DNA of 64,000 nucleotides from Pseudomonadota bacterium. GTDB lineage: Bacteria > Bdellovibrionota > Bacteriovoracia > Bacteriovoracales > Bacteriovoracaceae. The notes under the pieces are model-generated. The model ran no database searches, was not told where the DNA came from, and saw nothing but the letters and a program-made list of their open reading frames with translations. Of this stretch, positions 31,798-41,256 are shown one piece after another. The DNA is taken from positions 62,001-126,000 of the forward strand of contig JAIYDC010000046.1 in NCBI GenBank assembly GCA_027487685.1, in the 5' to 3' direction. The translations under genes were made by a program, and so were the position numbers. How positions within the stretch are numbered: the first letter of the stretch is position 1; the number at the start of each line of letters is the position of its first letter.

Positions 31798-33207
31798 ATG
31801 ATTTCCCAAGCGCCGCTGATCGGATTCCTCAACGCCTACGACTGGCTCGTCTTCTTCGGCGTTCTGCTCCTGACCCTTCTGAGCGTTCTCTGGGGTCAGC
31901 GCCTGAAGCGCGAGCTCTCACCCCAGGAACAACTGAGCACGGTGGAGCTCCTCCTGATGGGCCGCCGCCTTACGCTCCCGATCTTCGTCGCGACTCTCGT
32001 GGCCACGTGGTACGGAGGAATCTTCGGCGTCACCGCCCTGGCCTATGAGAAAGGCATCTACAACCTCGTTACTCAGGGCTTCTTCTGGTACGCAAGCTAC
32101 CTCATCTTCGCCCTCGTACTGGTTCGGAAGATCCGCCAGTATGATGTGCTGACGATCCCGGAGCTCGCGTTGCGGTTATTCGGACCGCGCGCGGAACGCC
32201 TAACCGCGGGCCTTAATTTTCTGACCCTCCTTCCCCTCGCGTACACCATAAGCCTGGGCCTGTTCCTGCGAAGCCTCTTCGGCGGGCCACTGCTCCTCAA
32301 CACCGCCGCGGGTGTTCTTCTCGTGACTCTCTGGTCTCTCTGGGGTGGATTCCGCGCCGTTGTGTTCTCGGACCTCGTCCAGTTCGTCTTCATGATCCTT
32401 GCTGTTTTCTTGGTCGTGGTCTTCGCCTGGGCCCAGCTCGGCTCGCCGCTCACTCTTCTGGAGAAGCTTCCTCCCTCGCACCTCGACTGGACCGGCGGCG
32501 AGAGCACGGCAACGCTCTTCGTCTGGGGGTTCATCGCTCTGTCGACGCTGGTGGATCCGAACTTCTACCAGCGCGTCCTCGCGGCCGATTCAGACACGAC
32601 GGCCCGACGGGGAATCATCATTTCCACCGGCATCTGGTTTCTCTTTGATTGCTGCACGACTTTAGGGGCGCTGTACGCACGGGTCGCACTGCCGAACGCC
32701 AACCCAGAAGACGCGTACCTGCAGTTTGCGATCCAGCTCGTTCCTCATGGGGTCCGAGGGCTCATCCTGGCGGGTGTCCTCGCGGTCATCCTCTCAACCT
32801 TAGACTCCTACCTCTTCAACGCGGCGACCTGCGTGAGTTATGATCTCTTCCACCTCAAAGAAAGATTCCGTCTCTGGCACCACCACGTTGCCTTGATCGT
32901 GGTCAGTGCTCTGTCAATTGTCCTCGGCATGTCTTTCGAGGGAGACGTCGTAGAAGTCTGGAAAACCCTAGGAAGCTTCTCCGCGGCGTGCTTACTCTTT
33001 CCCCTTCTGGTGGGGCAGTGGCGGCCCGGAAAGATCTCTGAAAAAACCTTCTGCCGAGCGATCACTGCCGGTTGCATCGGCATTGTGTCATGGAAAGTGA
33101 TCAATAAAATTCACCCTTTTTCCACAGTCGATGAATTTTATATCGGACTAGTTCTGACAACTGTCCCACTTCTCCCCTCACTCCTCTCGAAAAACGCGAA
33201 ATGTTGA
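31798..33207 (+). CDS. Sodium:solute symporter (SSS family)
   Basis: 469 aa with about 13 transmembrane helices. The first two segments with WYGGIFGVTALAYEKG, then WSLWGGFRAVVFSDLVQFVFMI and ILSTLDSYLFNAAT match the SSS/LeuT fold, including the Na+-site Ser/Thr in helix 8 (LSTLDSYLFN). The substrate (sugar, amino acid, proline or other) cannot be told. There is no clear Shine-Dalgarno before the ATG. It is followed by maeB after 85 nt. Confidence 0.88.
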   Translation: MISQAPLIGFLNAYDWLVFFGVLLLTLLSVLWGQRLKRELSPQEQLSTVELLLMGRRLTLPIFVATLVATWYGGIFGVTALAYEKGIYNLVTQGFFWYASYLIFALVLVRKIRQYDVLTIPELALRLFGPRAERLTAGLNFLTLLPLAYTISLGLFLRSLFGGPLLLNTAAGVLLVTLWSLWGGFRAVVFSDLVQFVFMILAVFLVVVFAWAQLGSPLTLLEKLPPSHLDWTGGESTATLFVWGFIALSTLVDPNFYQRVLAADSDTTARRGIIISTGIWFLFDCCTTLGALYARVALPNANPEDAYLQFAIQLVPHGVRGLILAGVLAVILSTLDSYLFNAATCVSYDLFHLKERFRLWHHHVALIVVSALSIVLGMSFEGDVVEVWKTLGSFSAACLLFPLLVGQWRPGKISEKTFCRAITAGCIGIVSWKVINKIHPFSTVDEFYIGLVLTTVPLLPSLLSKNAKC

Positions 33208-33292
33208 GCTGCATTGAAGCTGTCAATTCGAGACAAAGCTGTTATCGTTTTTGAACCTAAAATTTTTGCCCCAGTAACCAAAAGGATGACGT

Positions 33293-35617
33293 GTGACGAC
33301 ACCGAACAATGAAACAACGTCCGCCGAAGAAAAGTACCGGCTCGCCCTCGACTATCACGCGCAAGGCCGCGCGGGTAAGATCGAAATCACACCCACGAAG
33401 CCCTGCCTCACCGCGCGGGATCTTTCCCTGGCCTATTCGCCTGGAGTCGCCGCCCCCTGCCTCGAGATCGCCAAGAACCCCGACGACGTCTACAAATACA
33501 CTGCGAAGGGCAACCTCGTTGCCGTGCTCTCAAACGGAACCGCGGTCCTGGGCCTCGGTGACATCGGGCCCCTCGCCGGAAAGCCCGTGATGGAAGGCAA
33601 AGGAGTCCTCTTTAAGCGCTTCGCTGACATCGACGTCTTCGACATCGAAATCTCCTCCCGCTCCGTGGACGAGGTCGTGGCCACAGTCAAGGCCCTCGAG
33701 CCAACCTTCGGAGGCGTGAACCTCGAGGACATCAAGGCCCCGGAGTGCTTCGAGATCGAGAAGCGTCTGCAAGAGATCTGTGACATCCCGATCTTCCACG
33801 ACGACCAACACGGCACGGCCATCATCGGCGGCGCCGCCTTCCTCAACGCCTGCGAAATCACCGGCCGGGACCTGGCCAAGACCACGGTGGTCGTCTCCGG
33901 CGCGGGTGCCGCTGCGATTGCGACGGCCCTCTTCTTCCTCGAGCTCGGAGTCAAAAAAGAAAACGTCATCATGTGCGACTCCAAGGGTGTCATCTACAAG
34001 GGCCGCACCGACGGAATGAACAAGTACAAAGACTTCTTCGCCAATGACACGAAAGCACGAACTCTGGCCGACGCCATGAAGGGGGCGGATTGCTTCATCG
34101 GCTGTTCCGCGAAAGGGCTCGTGTCAAAAGAAATGGTGAAGTCCATGGGGAAAAACCCGATCATCTTCGCCATGGCAAACCCGGATCCGGAGATCACTCC
34201 AGAAGAGGTCGCCCAGGTCCGCGACGATGCCATCATGGCAACGGGTCGCTCCGATTACCCGAACCAGGTGAACAACGTCCTCGGCTTCCCGTTCATCTTC
34301 CGCGGCGCCCTCGACGTGCGCGCGCGCAAGATCAACGAGGAGATGAAGAAGGCCGCGGCCCATGCCCTCGCTTCTCTCGCGAAGGAAGAAGTTCCAGACG
34401 ACGTGAAACGGGCCTACGGGAATGAGAACTTCTCCTTTGGCCGCAACTACCTCATCCCGAAGCCGTTCGATAAGCGGGTACTCACTCGGGTCGCTCCGGC
34501 GGTGGCCAAGGCCGCGATGGATTCTGGGGTCGCCCGGATCCACATCCCGGACATGAATGCCTACGCGCAATCCCTGCAGGAGCGCCTGGGTCAAACCGGG
34601 TCCATCATGCGCAACATCCGCTCACGGCTCCCGGGTGCGGACAAGCCGAAGATCGTCTTCCCTGAGGGGACGAACGCGCGCATCCTCAAGGCCGTCTCGA
34701 TCCTTCAAGACGAGGGCCTGATTCAACCGGTCCTCCTCGGGAACCGGAAGACGATCCACAAGAAGATGGACGAAGTCGGAGTCACGAACCTCAAGGACGT
34801 GCAGATCATTCATCCTGAAGACTCCGAGGCGTACGAAACCTACGTCAAAGAGTTCCTGACTCACCGGCAGCGCAAGGGTGTGTCCTACTCTGCGGCCCGA
34901 GATTCGATCAAGCGCGGAAACTACTACGGCTCCATGATGGTGAAGATGGGCCACGCCGACGGTATGATCACGGGAGCGACCCAGAACTACCCGGAGTGCA
35001 TCCGTCCGATCATGAAGACCATCGGCACCAATAATCCGAATCGCCCGAAGGTGGCCGGGATCATGATGCTGGTGTTTAAGCACCGGGTGGTCTTCCTCGC
35101 CGACTGTACCGTGCAACAGAACCCGGATGCGAACGACGTCGCCGACATCGCACTCTCCGCGGCCCAGATGTACCGGAATGTGATGAAGCAGGAGCCACGG
35201 GTGGCCTTCCTCTCCTACTCGAACTTTGGGTCGAACCGTGATCCCCAGGCCGGGAAGATGGCCGAAGCGGTCAAGATCGCCAAAGCGAAAGACGCGAACC
35301 TCATCGCCGACGGCGAAATGCAGGCCGACGTTGCCGTGAACCACGACATCATGAAGAACCTCTTCGAGTTCTGCACCCTGGATAAGGCCGCCGACGTCTT
35401 GATTTTCCCGGACCTCAACTCGGCCAACATCAGCTACAAGCTCCTCGCGCAACTCGGGGGCGCCACGCCGATCGGTCCGATCCTTCTCCCACTCAAGCAC
35501 GCGATCAACATCGTCCAGCGGACCTCGACCGTCGACGAGATCGTTAACATGTCCCACCTGACCGCGCTGATCTCACAAGAGATCAAGGCCCACAGGTCCC
35601 AGACACTCAAACAATAG
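33293..35617 (+). CDS. maeB: NADP-dependent malic enzyme with phosphotransacetylase-like domain
   Basis: 774 aa from GTG 33293 (AAGGA upstream). The malic-enzyme half (1-430) shows [64 protein letters not shown] and the Rossmann [14 protein letters not shown]. The C-terminal half (about 440-770) is a PTA-like domain ([38 protein letters not shown]), which is regulatory in MaeB. It converts malate to pyruvate with NADPH production in the cytoplasm. Confidence 0.96.
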   Translation: MTTPNNETTSAEEKYRLALDYHAQGRAGKIEITPTKPCLTARDLSLAYSPGVAAPCLEIAKNPDDVYKYTAKGNLVAVLSNGTAVLGLGDIGPLAGKPVMEGKGVLFKRFADIDVFDIEISSRSVDEVVATVKALEPTFGGVNLEDIKAPECFEIEKRLQEICDIPIFHDDQHGTAIIGGAAFLNACEITGRDLAKTTVVVSGAGAAAIATALFFLELGVKKENVIMCDSKGVIYKGRTDGMNKYKDFFANDTKARTLADAMKGADCFIGCSAKGLVSKEMVKSMGKNPIIFAMANPDPEITPEEVAQVRDDAIMATGRSDYPNQVNNVLGFPFIFRGALDVRARKINEEMKKAAAHALASLAKEEVPDDVKRAYGNENFSFGRNYLIPKPFDKRVLTRVAPAVAKAAMDSGVARIHIPDMNAYAQSLQERLGQTGSIMRNIRSRLPGADKPKIVFPEGTNARILKAVSILQDEGLIQPVLLGNRKTIHKKMDEVGVTNLKDVQIIHPEDSEAYETYVKEFLTHRQRKGVSYSAARDSIKRGNYYGSMMVKMGHADGMITGATQNYPECIRPIMKTIGTNNPNRPKVAGIMMLVFKHRVVFLADCTVQQNPDANDVADIALSAAQMYRNVMKQEPRVAFLSYSNFGSNRDPQAGKMAEAVKIAKAKDANLIADGEMQADVAVNHDIMKNLFEFCTLDKAADVLIFPDLNSANISYKLLAQLGGATPIGPILLPLKHAINIVQRTSTVDEIVNMSHLTALISQEIKAHRSQTLKQ

Positions 35618-35625
35618 GAGCACCC

Positions 35626-36009
35626 ATGACTTTCAAGAAGACTGTGATCTCAACGGAGCGCGCACCTGCGGCCGTAGGTACGTACTCCCAGGGTGTCTTT
35701 TTTAATGGCGTGTTTTATTTCTCAGGCCAAATCGGCCTGGACGCCAAAACCGGAGAACTTCCGGCGGGCTTCGATGCGCAATTAGAAAACGTCCTGAAAA
35801 ACATCGACGGCCTTCTTTCGTCCCAAGATCTCACCCGGGAACATATCCTCAAGACCACGATCTTCATGACGGACCTTGCGCAATTCGGAAAAGTGAATGA
35901 AGCTTATACGAAGTTCTTCACGGCCCCGTACCCGGCCCGCTCCACGGTCCAGGTCTCTGCTCTCCCCAAGGGCGCGGTCGTTGAGATCGAGGTCATCGCA
36001 GCGAAGTAA
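35626..36009 (+). CDS. ridA: RidA family reactive intermediate deaminase
   Basis: 127 aa, full length. APAAVGTYSQGVFFNGVFYFSGQIGLD, LKTTIFMTDLAQF and the active-site Arg in YPARSTVQVSALPKGA are all present, followed by VEIEVIA. It hydrolyses enamine or imine products of PLP enzymes. It starts 8 nt after the maeB stop with its own ribosome-binding site (AGGAG), so they are co-transcribed. Confidence 0.93.
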   Translation: MTFKKTVISTERAPAAVGTYSQGVFFNGVFYFSGQIGLDAKTGELPAGFDAQLENVLKNIDGLLSSQDLTREHILKTTIFMTDLAQFGKVNEAYTKFFTAPYPARSTVQVSALPKGAVVEIEVIAAK

Positions 36010-36015
36010 ATTACT

Positions 36016-36681
36016 ATGCTAGGTCGCAAGTACGTTTTCGAGACAAAGTCCACGCGCCTGCGCCGGCTGTTCATCAGCGGCGCGGCCATGTCTATGATAG
36101 GCCTCGCCCTTGTTGCGACTTTCATCGTCTACATTCCGATCTACGCAAAACTTCAGAAGGGCCGCGCGGCCGGGGCTTTCTTCCAGAAATCTCCGGACGC
36201 CATCGCCGTCTTCACCGGGGACCGGGGCCGGATCTCCTACGCCATGGAGCTCTTGAAGAAGAATCCCACCTCCAAGCTCTTCATCTCCGGAGTCCACGCC
36301 GCCAACTCCTTCCAGACTCTCCTGAACAAGCAGGCGACCCCGGCGACGAGCCAGGAGCTCTCCTCGCCCGACATGCAGGTCGACCTCGACTACGAATCGA
36401 AGAACACGTTCGAGAACGTGCGGGAAACGGTCCAGTTCCTGGGCCAGAATCCGGACCTCAAGAAAGTCCTCATCATCTCGAGTGACTACCACATCATGCG
36501 GGTGAACCTCATCATCTCCCATTTCCTCCACAGCTCTAAAACGGAGTTCTACTTCGACTCCGTGCCGAGCCAGTACACGTCCTGGCAAGAGACCCGTAAG
36601 CTCCTGGTTGAGGCGCTCAAGATCGCGCGGACCTTCGTTCAGCTGAAAATTCTCAGGGAAGAAATCATTACCGAAGACTAG
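36016..36681 (+). CDS. YdcF/DUF218 family membrane protein
   Basis: 221 aa, third in the maeB-ridA run (6 nt after ridA). One N-terminal transmembrane segment (residues about 24-45), then the DUF218 domain: DAIAVFTGDRGRISYAMELL, KLFISGVH, SKNTFENVRETVQFL and VLIISSDYHIMRVNLII. Family relatives act in envelope glycan or vancomycin-sensitivity pathways (SanA/ElyC-like). The domain faces the periplasm. Confidence 0.87.
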   Translation: MLGRKYVFETKSTRLRRLFISGAAMSMIGLALVATFIVYIPIYAKLQKGRAAGAFFQKSPDAIAVFTGDRGRISYAMELLKKNPTSKLFISGVHAANSFQTLLNKQATPATSQELSSPDMQVDLDYESKNTFENVRETVQFLGQNPDLKKVLIISSDYHIMRVNLIISHFLHSSKTEFYFDSVPSQYTSWQETRKLLVEALKIARTFVQLKILREEIITED

Positions 36682-36744
36682 ACTCATCCTGAGTGCTCGG
36701 ATCGGAGCTCGGTCTCAACTGTATCACTCCGATAGGAGTCGTCA

Positions 36745-39156
36745 TCAATCCACGAGATGAGCAGGGACGGGATCAATGGCCACCAAATACGGCGGCCAGG
36801 CCAATCCAGGCATCCAGGCCTGGCTCACACCCGAGGGATCATTGGCCCCATGGCAAGTGATCGTAGCGCCGACGATTTTGCAGAACTTTGTTCCGATGGT
36901 AAATCCAGTGACATAAAGCCGGTCCCAAACCGCACCCGTTGTGACGGATCCATCCATGTAGATGACACCTGCGTTTCGATAAAATAAGTTATAAAGCATT
37001 TGAACACTGGTTAAATCTGCTCCGATGCTATTCGGGATAACGTCGGCCGTGGCCAAAGGGTCGAGTCCACAAACAAACCCTGATGAGAGGCTGTACGCAC
37101 AGACCCGCTGGTATCCCGCAAACACGGCAGTGAGATCGCTTGGGAAATTCGTCATTTTAAATGGCAGAGGTTCTGTCGCATGCATCCACCCCCAGCACCA
37201 GAGCTCCGAAGACTTAATCGCACAATGAAGGTGGTAGCTCGTAGAGATGTCGGTCACATTCGCTTCCAGGCCCGTTGGCGTTTGCGGAGCCGCGCAGTTT
37301 CCTCCCGCGCAAACTGCAACGCCTGCGGTCTGCGCATCCGCGGAGTTCGAGCACTTCACCGAGCCATCGGTAAAGAGCACACATTTATTCATGGGCCCAT
37401 CGACCGCTTTCACGACGTTTGCCCCGTAGGCGGGTTCGACGATGGAAAAGCCTGAGGCCCCCCCAGTATAAAGAGCTCCATCTTTAATCACATCGATGGA
37501 GTCCGTTGGAAAAAGACTGTACGGCACGATTTGATCCACACCGGTGAATACTCTCTGAGGTGTAGAGGTCGCCCCCACTCCGGAAGGGGTAATGCCGGGG
37601 AAGTTTTTACCCCAACACCACAAGTCTTTATTGCTGTCCAGGGCGCAGCCGCCTTGATCAGCATACGTGGCCCTTAAACCGATGATACTTTGGTTGAACG
37701 TGTAGCTGACCGCATTGGCTTCGTTGTAGGCATACGTTGAGAGCTCAGAATTACCGAGTCCTGAATTCCCATTTTCACCGGAGCACTTCACCTGATTCCG
37801 GTGCAAAAAGCAGTGGGCCCCTATGCCTAAGCTGCCTATGCCTGAGATTTGAATTTTATAGTAGGCTGAAACCCCAGCGGAAAAAGGACCTAACACCGTT
37901 GTTCCCGAAGGAGCTATCAGGTAGGCCTTACCGGTCGAAGTGAAACCGCAGGTCTGACCATAGGCCCCTCCACAACCTTTTATTGATGCGATCGGCTCTG
38001 GAAGACCCGTCATTTCAGTGAACGAATTCGCATCTCCGAAAGCGGAACCTCTGCACGCGACGGTCCCGGATGATCGACGTACACAAATCCCCTCATTATT
38101 ACTCACAGAGATTTCCACCACGTCGGCATCCGTTAGGATTAACTGGGGAGTAGACCCAAAAACGACTCCATCAAATTGCCCCCAACAATAAATCGCACCA
38201 CCGGTTTTGAGGGCACAGAAAAAATTCTCGTTCCCTTCAGGCGCAGTTTCAATGCCTAACACCCCAGAGTCAAGACCCACAGGCTGTACCGTCGATCCGA
38301 CGGCGTCTGTCGTCGTACCGTCACCCAAAAGCCCTGTGTTATTTTCACCGCTACACAACACTTGTTGCGTCGAGGTGAGAACACAAAACGATTGACCCCA
38401 AGCGGTTGAAACAATTTTCATCGCGGATGGAATATTCACTTGGACACTGTTCACACCGAATGTTTCACTGTTGGTCCAACGCCAAATATCTCCGTTCGCT
38501 TGGATGCCGTGTTGAAACCACCTGCTCGAAGAAATGTCGATGAATCCAGTGCTCGGGACCCCTGGGGGGACTCGCGGAGGTGTAGCGGGGCCCATGCCGA
38601 CACCCCAGCAGTTCACCTTCCCAGTTGAGAACAGTGCACAGAACAGCGAACCATTGCTCGTCAGCTTCAGAATGTTCGACGAATAGCTAGGATCGTTTGC
38701 AGGATCGTAAGTGGAGGACATAGCACTTGCCACGCCCGGGGCATAAAACCGGTCAAGGAGTGGCTCCACTTCATACTGGGTCGTCGCCGATCCTGTCCCA
38801 CCAGAGTTAGTCTGGGAAAACACAAGATTCAAGTCTCCAGGCGTCGCTTTCGCGGCCACGAATTCCCAGGTCCCGGAGGTACAAGGTGTCGTGGCCAAGA
38901 GATCACCGCTAATCAGGACTGGCAATCCGGTTTCACATTGCCCACCATAGGTGATCACGAGCGGGTGACGAGCGCTCGACACTGTCTCGGATGTTTGAGT
39001 TACGACAGGTACCGATTCCGTGACTAAGTTTCCGAGCCCGGCGCCCTCGAACTCTTGAATTTTTTTGGTGCAGGAGCAGAGGCCAACAATGAGTATGATG
39101 AAGATGGGCTTTAACCTAAAATGTTTATGACCGTTCAAAATAAAGAATCGTTCCAT
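36745..39156 (-). CDS. Large lipoprotein with RCC1-like repeats
   Basis: 803 aa. The signal ends in a lipobox (GLCSC, with Cys29 as the likely lipidated residue). After a linker, about ten RCC1/BLIP-II-type propeller repeats follow. Many carry a cysteine pair about 8-10 residues apart ending CWG or CSG (FCALFSTGKVNCWG, FCALKTGGAIYCWG, GCALDSNKDLWCWG, LHCAIKSSELWCWG), which may form a disulfide in each blade. It is probably an outer-membrane-attached binding protein. Base composition looks more AT-rich than neighbouring genes. GAAGGA lies just before the ATG. Confidence 0.82.
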   Translation of the reverse strand: MERFFILNGHKHFRLKPIFIILIVGLCSCTKKIQEFEGAGLGNLVTESVPVVTQTSETVSSARHPLVITYGGQCETGLPVLISGDLLATTPCTSGTWEFVAAKATPGDLNLVFSQTNSGGTGSATTQYEVEPLLDRFYAPGVASAMSSTYDPANDPSYSSNILKLTSNGSLFCALFSTGKVNCWGVGMGPATPPRVPPGVPSTGFIDISSSRWFQHGIQANGDIWRWTNSETFGVNSVQVNIPSAMKIVSTAWGQSFCVLTSTQQVLCSGENNTGLLGDGTTTDAVGSTVQPVGLDSGVLGIETAPEGNENFFCALKTGGAIYCWGQFDGVVFGSTPQLILTDADVVEISVSNNEGICVRRSSGTVACRGSAFGDANSFTEMTGLPEPIASIKGCGGAYGQTCGFTSTGKAYLIAPSGTTVLGPFSAGVSAYYKIQISGIGSLGIGAHCFLHRNQVKCSGENGNSGLGNSELSTYAYNEANAVSYTFNQSIIGLRATYADQGGCALDSNKDLWCWGKNFPGITPSGVGATSTPQRVFTGVDQIVPYSLFPTDSIDVIKDGALYTGGASGFSIVEPAYGANVVKAVDGPMNKCVLFTDGSVKCSNSADAQTAGVAVCAGGNCAAPQTPTGLEANVTDISTSYHLHCAIKSSELWCWGWMHATEPLPFKMTNFPSDLTAVFAGYQRVCAYSLSSGFVCGLDPLATADVIPNSIGADLTSVQMLYNLFYRNAGVIYMDGSVTTGAVWDRLYVTGFTIGTKFCKIVGATITCHGANDPSGVSQAWMPGLAWPPYLVAIDPVPAHLVD

Positions 39157-39408
39157 AAATGTCCTTCAGCCAATTTGGACCGAAACCCATTTATTTCCTT
39201 TATCGGTTTTTTGGAGAAAGAACTTTATAGAGAGAATCCGGACTAATTCGCTCCCCTACTTCAAGCGAAGCAGTCTCTCTCAGGAGCAGCTAAGCTATGA
39301 GTCTTCTTTGCTTAACACATTTTTTTATTTAGTCGAGACGGCCCCGACACATCAATGTCAAGGAATTAGAAGAGATGGGATCTGAATTTGAAAAGGAGCG
39401 CCCCTCGC

Positions 39409-40269
39409 CTAGAGCTCGTTCTTCGGATCGAAGTCAGGGGACGAGTCTGCGTTGGCGTCAACGGTCCCAAGATCTGCGGTTTCGCACTTCTCTGTAAACG
39501 GGAAGGCGTAGTTATCTCGAGTGTCACTGCCGGTGGCGGTCGTGAAACTCGGAACACAGTAGCTTCGGTTCACGATGGCGGCATCCGTATAGCTGGTCGG
39601 CTGTGTAACGTCACTGATCGCCGTGAGCGAGTAGTCATACGTCTCGCTCTTTTTAAACTTCCCGTCATTGTCGTAGAAAGATTTTTTCCGCTTAAAATTG
39701 AGGTCGGCGAAGTACACAGGAAAGTTTGAGCTTAGACGGTAATCCGTCGTGGTTTCTACGAGGAAGTCCGAATCCTCACGGGTTCGATCAGTTTCGATGA
39801 CCGCCGTCATCGCAGAAGTTCCGACGGTGAGAGTCAGCGTCTTCGCGCAAAGCTTCTCCTGAAGGTTCCGAAGCATGTCGATGTTGGTTGAAGTGTCGAA
39901 CTTCCAGAACTGGTTTGAGACGGTGCCTGCGTTATTCAGCCGGACTCGGAAGTAGACGTTCGGCGGATCAACCTTCCAGACATAAATGTACGAGGTTTCG
40001 ACCACGGTCGAGTCTTTCTTGTAGTCGTAGCGCCACGCCTTGCCGGCCTCGAGGTCCAGCATCTTCTCGTTCGAAGTTTCTTCGAAGGTTTCGAAAGTTT
40101 TGTCAGATTGTGAGACACACCGGCGGACCCCAATTTCACCCAGATAGTCACGTTCGGCCTGAGACAATTTGTCACCGACGGCAACGTTCTCTTGGCACGA
40201 CCAGGCAAGAGAGAGGAGGAGGAAAGAAGAAAGGTGGTGCCTAGAATTTATATCCGCCTCCGAGGGCAT
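39409..40269 (-). CDS. Probable lipoprotein of unknown function
   Basis: 286 aa if ATG 40269 is used; the frame is open to 40296 and no start has a good ribosome-binding site. A signal-like stretch (HHLSSFLLLSLAWSC) ends in a possible lipobox Cys. The mature part is strand-rich with repeated Asp/Thr/Lys patterns (YDYKKDSTVVETSYIYVWKVD, KKSFYDNDGKFKKSETYDY). It overlaps the 3' end of the upstream barrel-protein gene by 29 nt, so it is translationally coupled. No family is recognised. Confidence 0.6.
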   Translation of the reverse strand: MPSEADINSRHHLSSFLLLSLAWSCQENVAVGDKLSQAERDYLGEIGVRRCVSQSDKTFETFEETSNEKMLDLEAGKAWRYDYKKDSTVVETSYIYVWKVDPPNVYFRVRLNNAGTVSNQFWKFDTSTNIDMLRNLQEKLCAKTLTLTVGTSAMTAVIETDRTREDSDFLVETTTDYRLSSNFPVYFADLNFKRKKSFYDNDGKFKKSETYDYSLTAISDVTQPTSYTDAAIVNRSYCVPSFTTATGSDTRDNYAFPFTEKCETADLGTVDANADSSPDFDPKNEL

Positions 40270-41209
40270 AGGTTGTGATGGGATCGAGTTTAACATCTTT
40301 TAGAGTTTCCCGCACCGTTGATCCCGTCCCTTGGTCTTCACGTGTGTAAGTTCTAAGCTTCCGTTGAAAAACGTCGAAAGAATTGACAGTCGCTTTGAGG
40401 TATAAGAAGTAACCAGAGGACGAGGTGAAGTTGATCCCACCGCCAAACTTCGTTGTCCAGAGATCATCTCGCACGCGCTGCCGGTAACCTTCGTTGGTCG
40501 TGGATCCTGTGTTGTAATCATAATTCAATCGGTTGTAGGCATAGGCCCTTCCAATCCCTGCCTCGACGAAGGGTTCCATCGTGAGATAAGACCATTCATC
40601 AAGAATTGGATTCTTGGTCTTGAAGTCGAAGACGATCCCAAGGCTTTGGGTCGCCTCGACGCCCCAGAGACTACCGCTGCGTTTGGTGTAGGCAAACTCG
40701 ACGTCCTCATCCTCGGGTCCGGCGTTCAGCACACGCGAGAAGAGGGTTCCGACGTAGTACCCCTCAAGTCTCGAAGTTGTCGTAAATCCGAGGCCAAGGT
40801 AGAGCTCGCCACCAAAGCCTAGACGCCCTCCCCACAATTCGTTTCCTCCTGGCCGGAAGCTCTTTTTTTCGCCAGTAAATTCATAGGGCACACTATACTG
40901 CAAGGTCTCGAACCCGAAGATCGAAACCCAGTGGCTCTCAAGAGGGTTGAACCTCTTCTCATCATCGTCCATCTCCGCTTCCGTGGTCAAAACGGGGCTC
41001 GTCGAGTCCGGCACTGGCTTCGCTGGAGGGGCTTCGAGGGCGGGAGCAACCTCCACGACGGGGGCCGGAGTCACGGGTTCGGAAACGGCAGGTTCAGGTG
41101 CCGCGGGATCCGCAAACGGATCCACAGTTTCCACTTCGGTGACGGGGATCTGAGAGTCCTGGGCGAACGCTGGGCCGCAGAGTAGAAGAACGAGGAGGAG
41201 TTTAGTCAT
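40241..41209 (-). CDS. Outer-membrane beta-barrel protein with Pro/Ala/Glu-rich linker
   Basis: 322 aa. Signal peptide MTKLLLVLLLCGPAFA, then a Pro/Ala/Glu/Val-rich segment (about 20-75). A barrel of amphipathic strands follows (WGGRLGFGGELYLGLGF, FVEAGIGRAYAYNRL, TTKFGGGINFTSSSGYFLYL). It ends in Phe (TYALGGGYKF), the usual BAM recognition residue. It is probably an OmpA-like-sized porin or adhesin without a peptidoglycan domain. Confidence 0.75.
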   Translation of the reverse strand: MTKLLLVLLLCGPAFAQDSQIPVTEVETVDPFADPAAPEPAVSEPVTPAPVVEVAPALEAPPAKPVPDSTSPVLTTEAEMDDDEKRFNPLESHWVSIFGFETLQYSVPYEFTGEKKSFRPGGNELWGGRLGFGGELYLGLGFTTTSRLEGYYVGTLFSRVLNAGPEDEDVEFAYTKRSGSLWGVEATQSLGIVFDFKTKNPILDEWSYLTMEPFVEAGIGRAYAYNRLNYDYNTGSTTNEGYRQRVRDDLWTTKFGGGINFTSSSGYFLYLKATVNSFDVFQRKLRTYTREDQGTGSTVRETLKDVKLDPITTYALGGGYKF

Positions 41210-41256
41210 AGGTAAATTATGACTCAGCTCCGAGGGAAGTCAAAACCATAAATGGC

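Noticed and set aside
34622-35557. 311-codon minus-strand open frame
   Set aside because: Antisense to the phosphotransacetylase half of maeB, with no recognisable domain.
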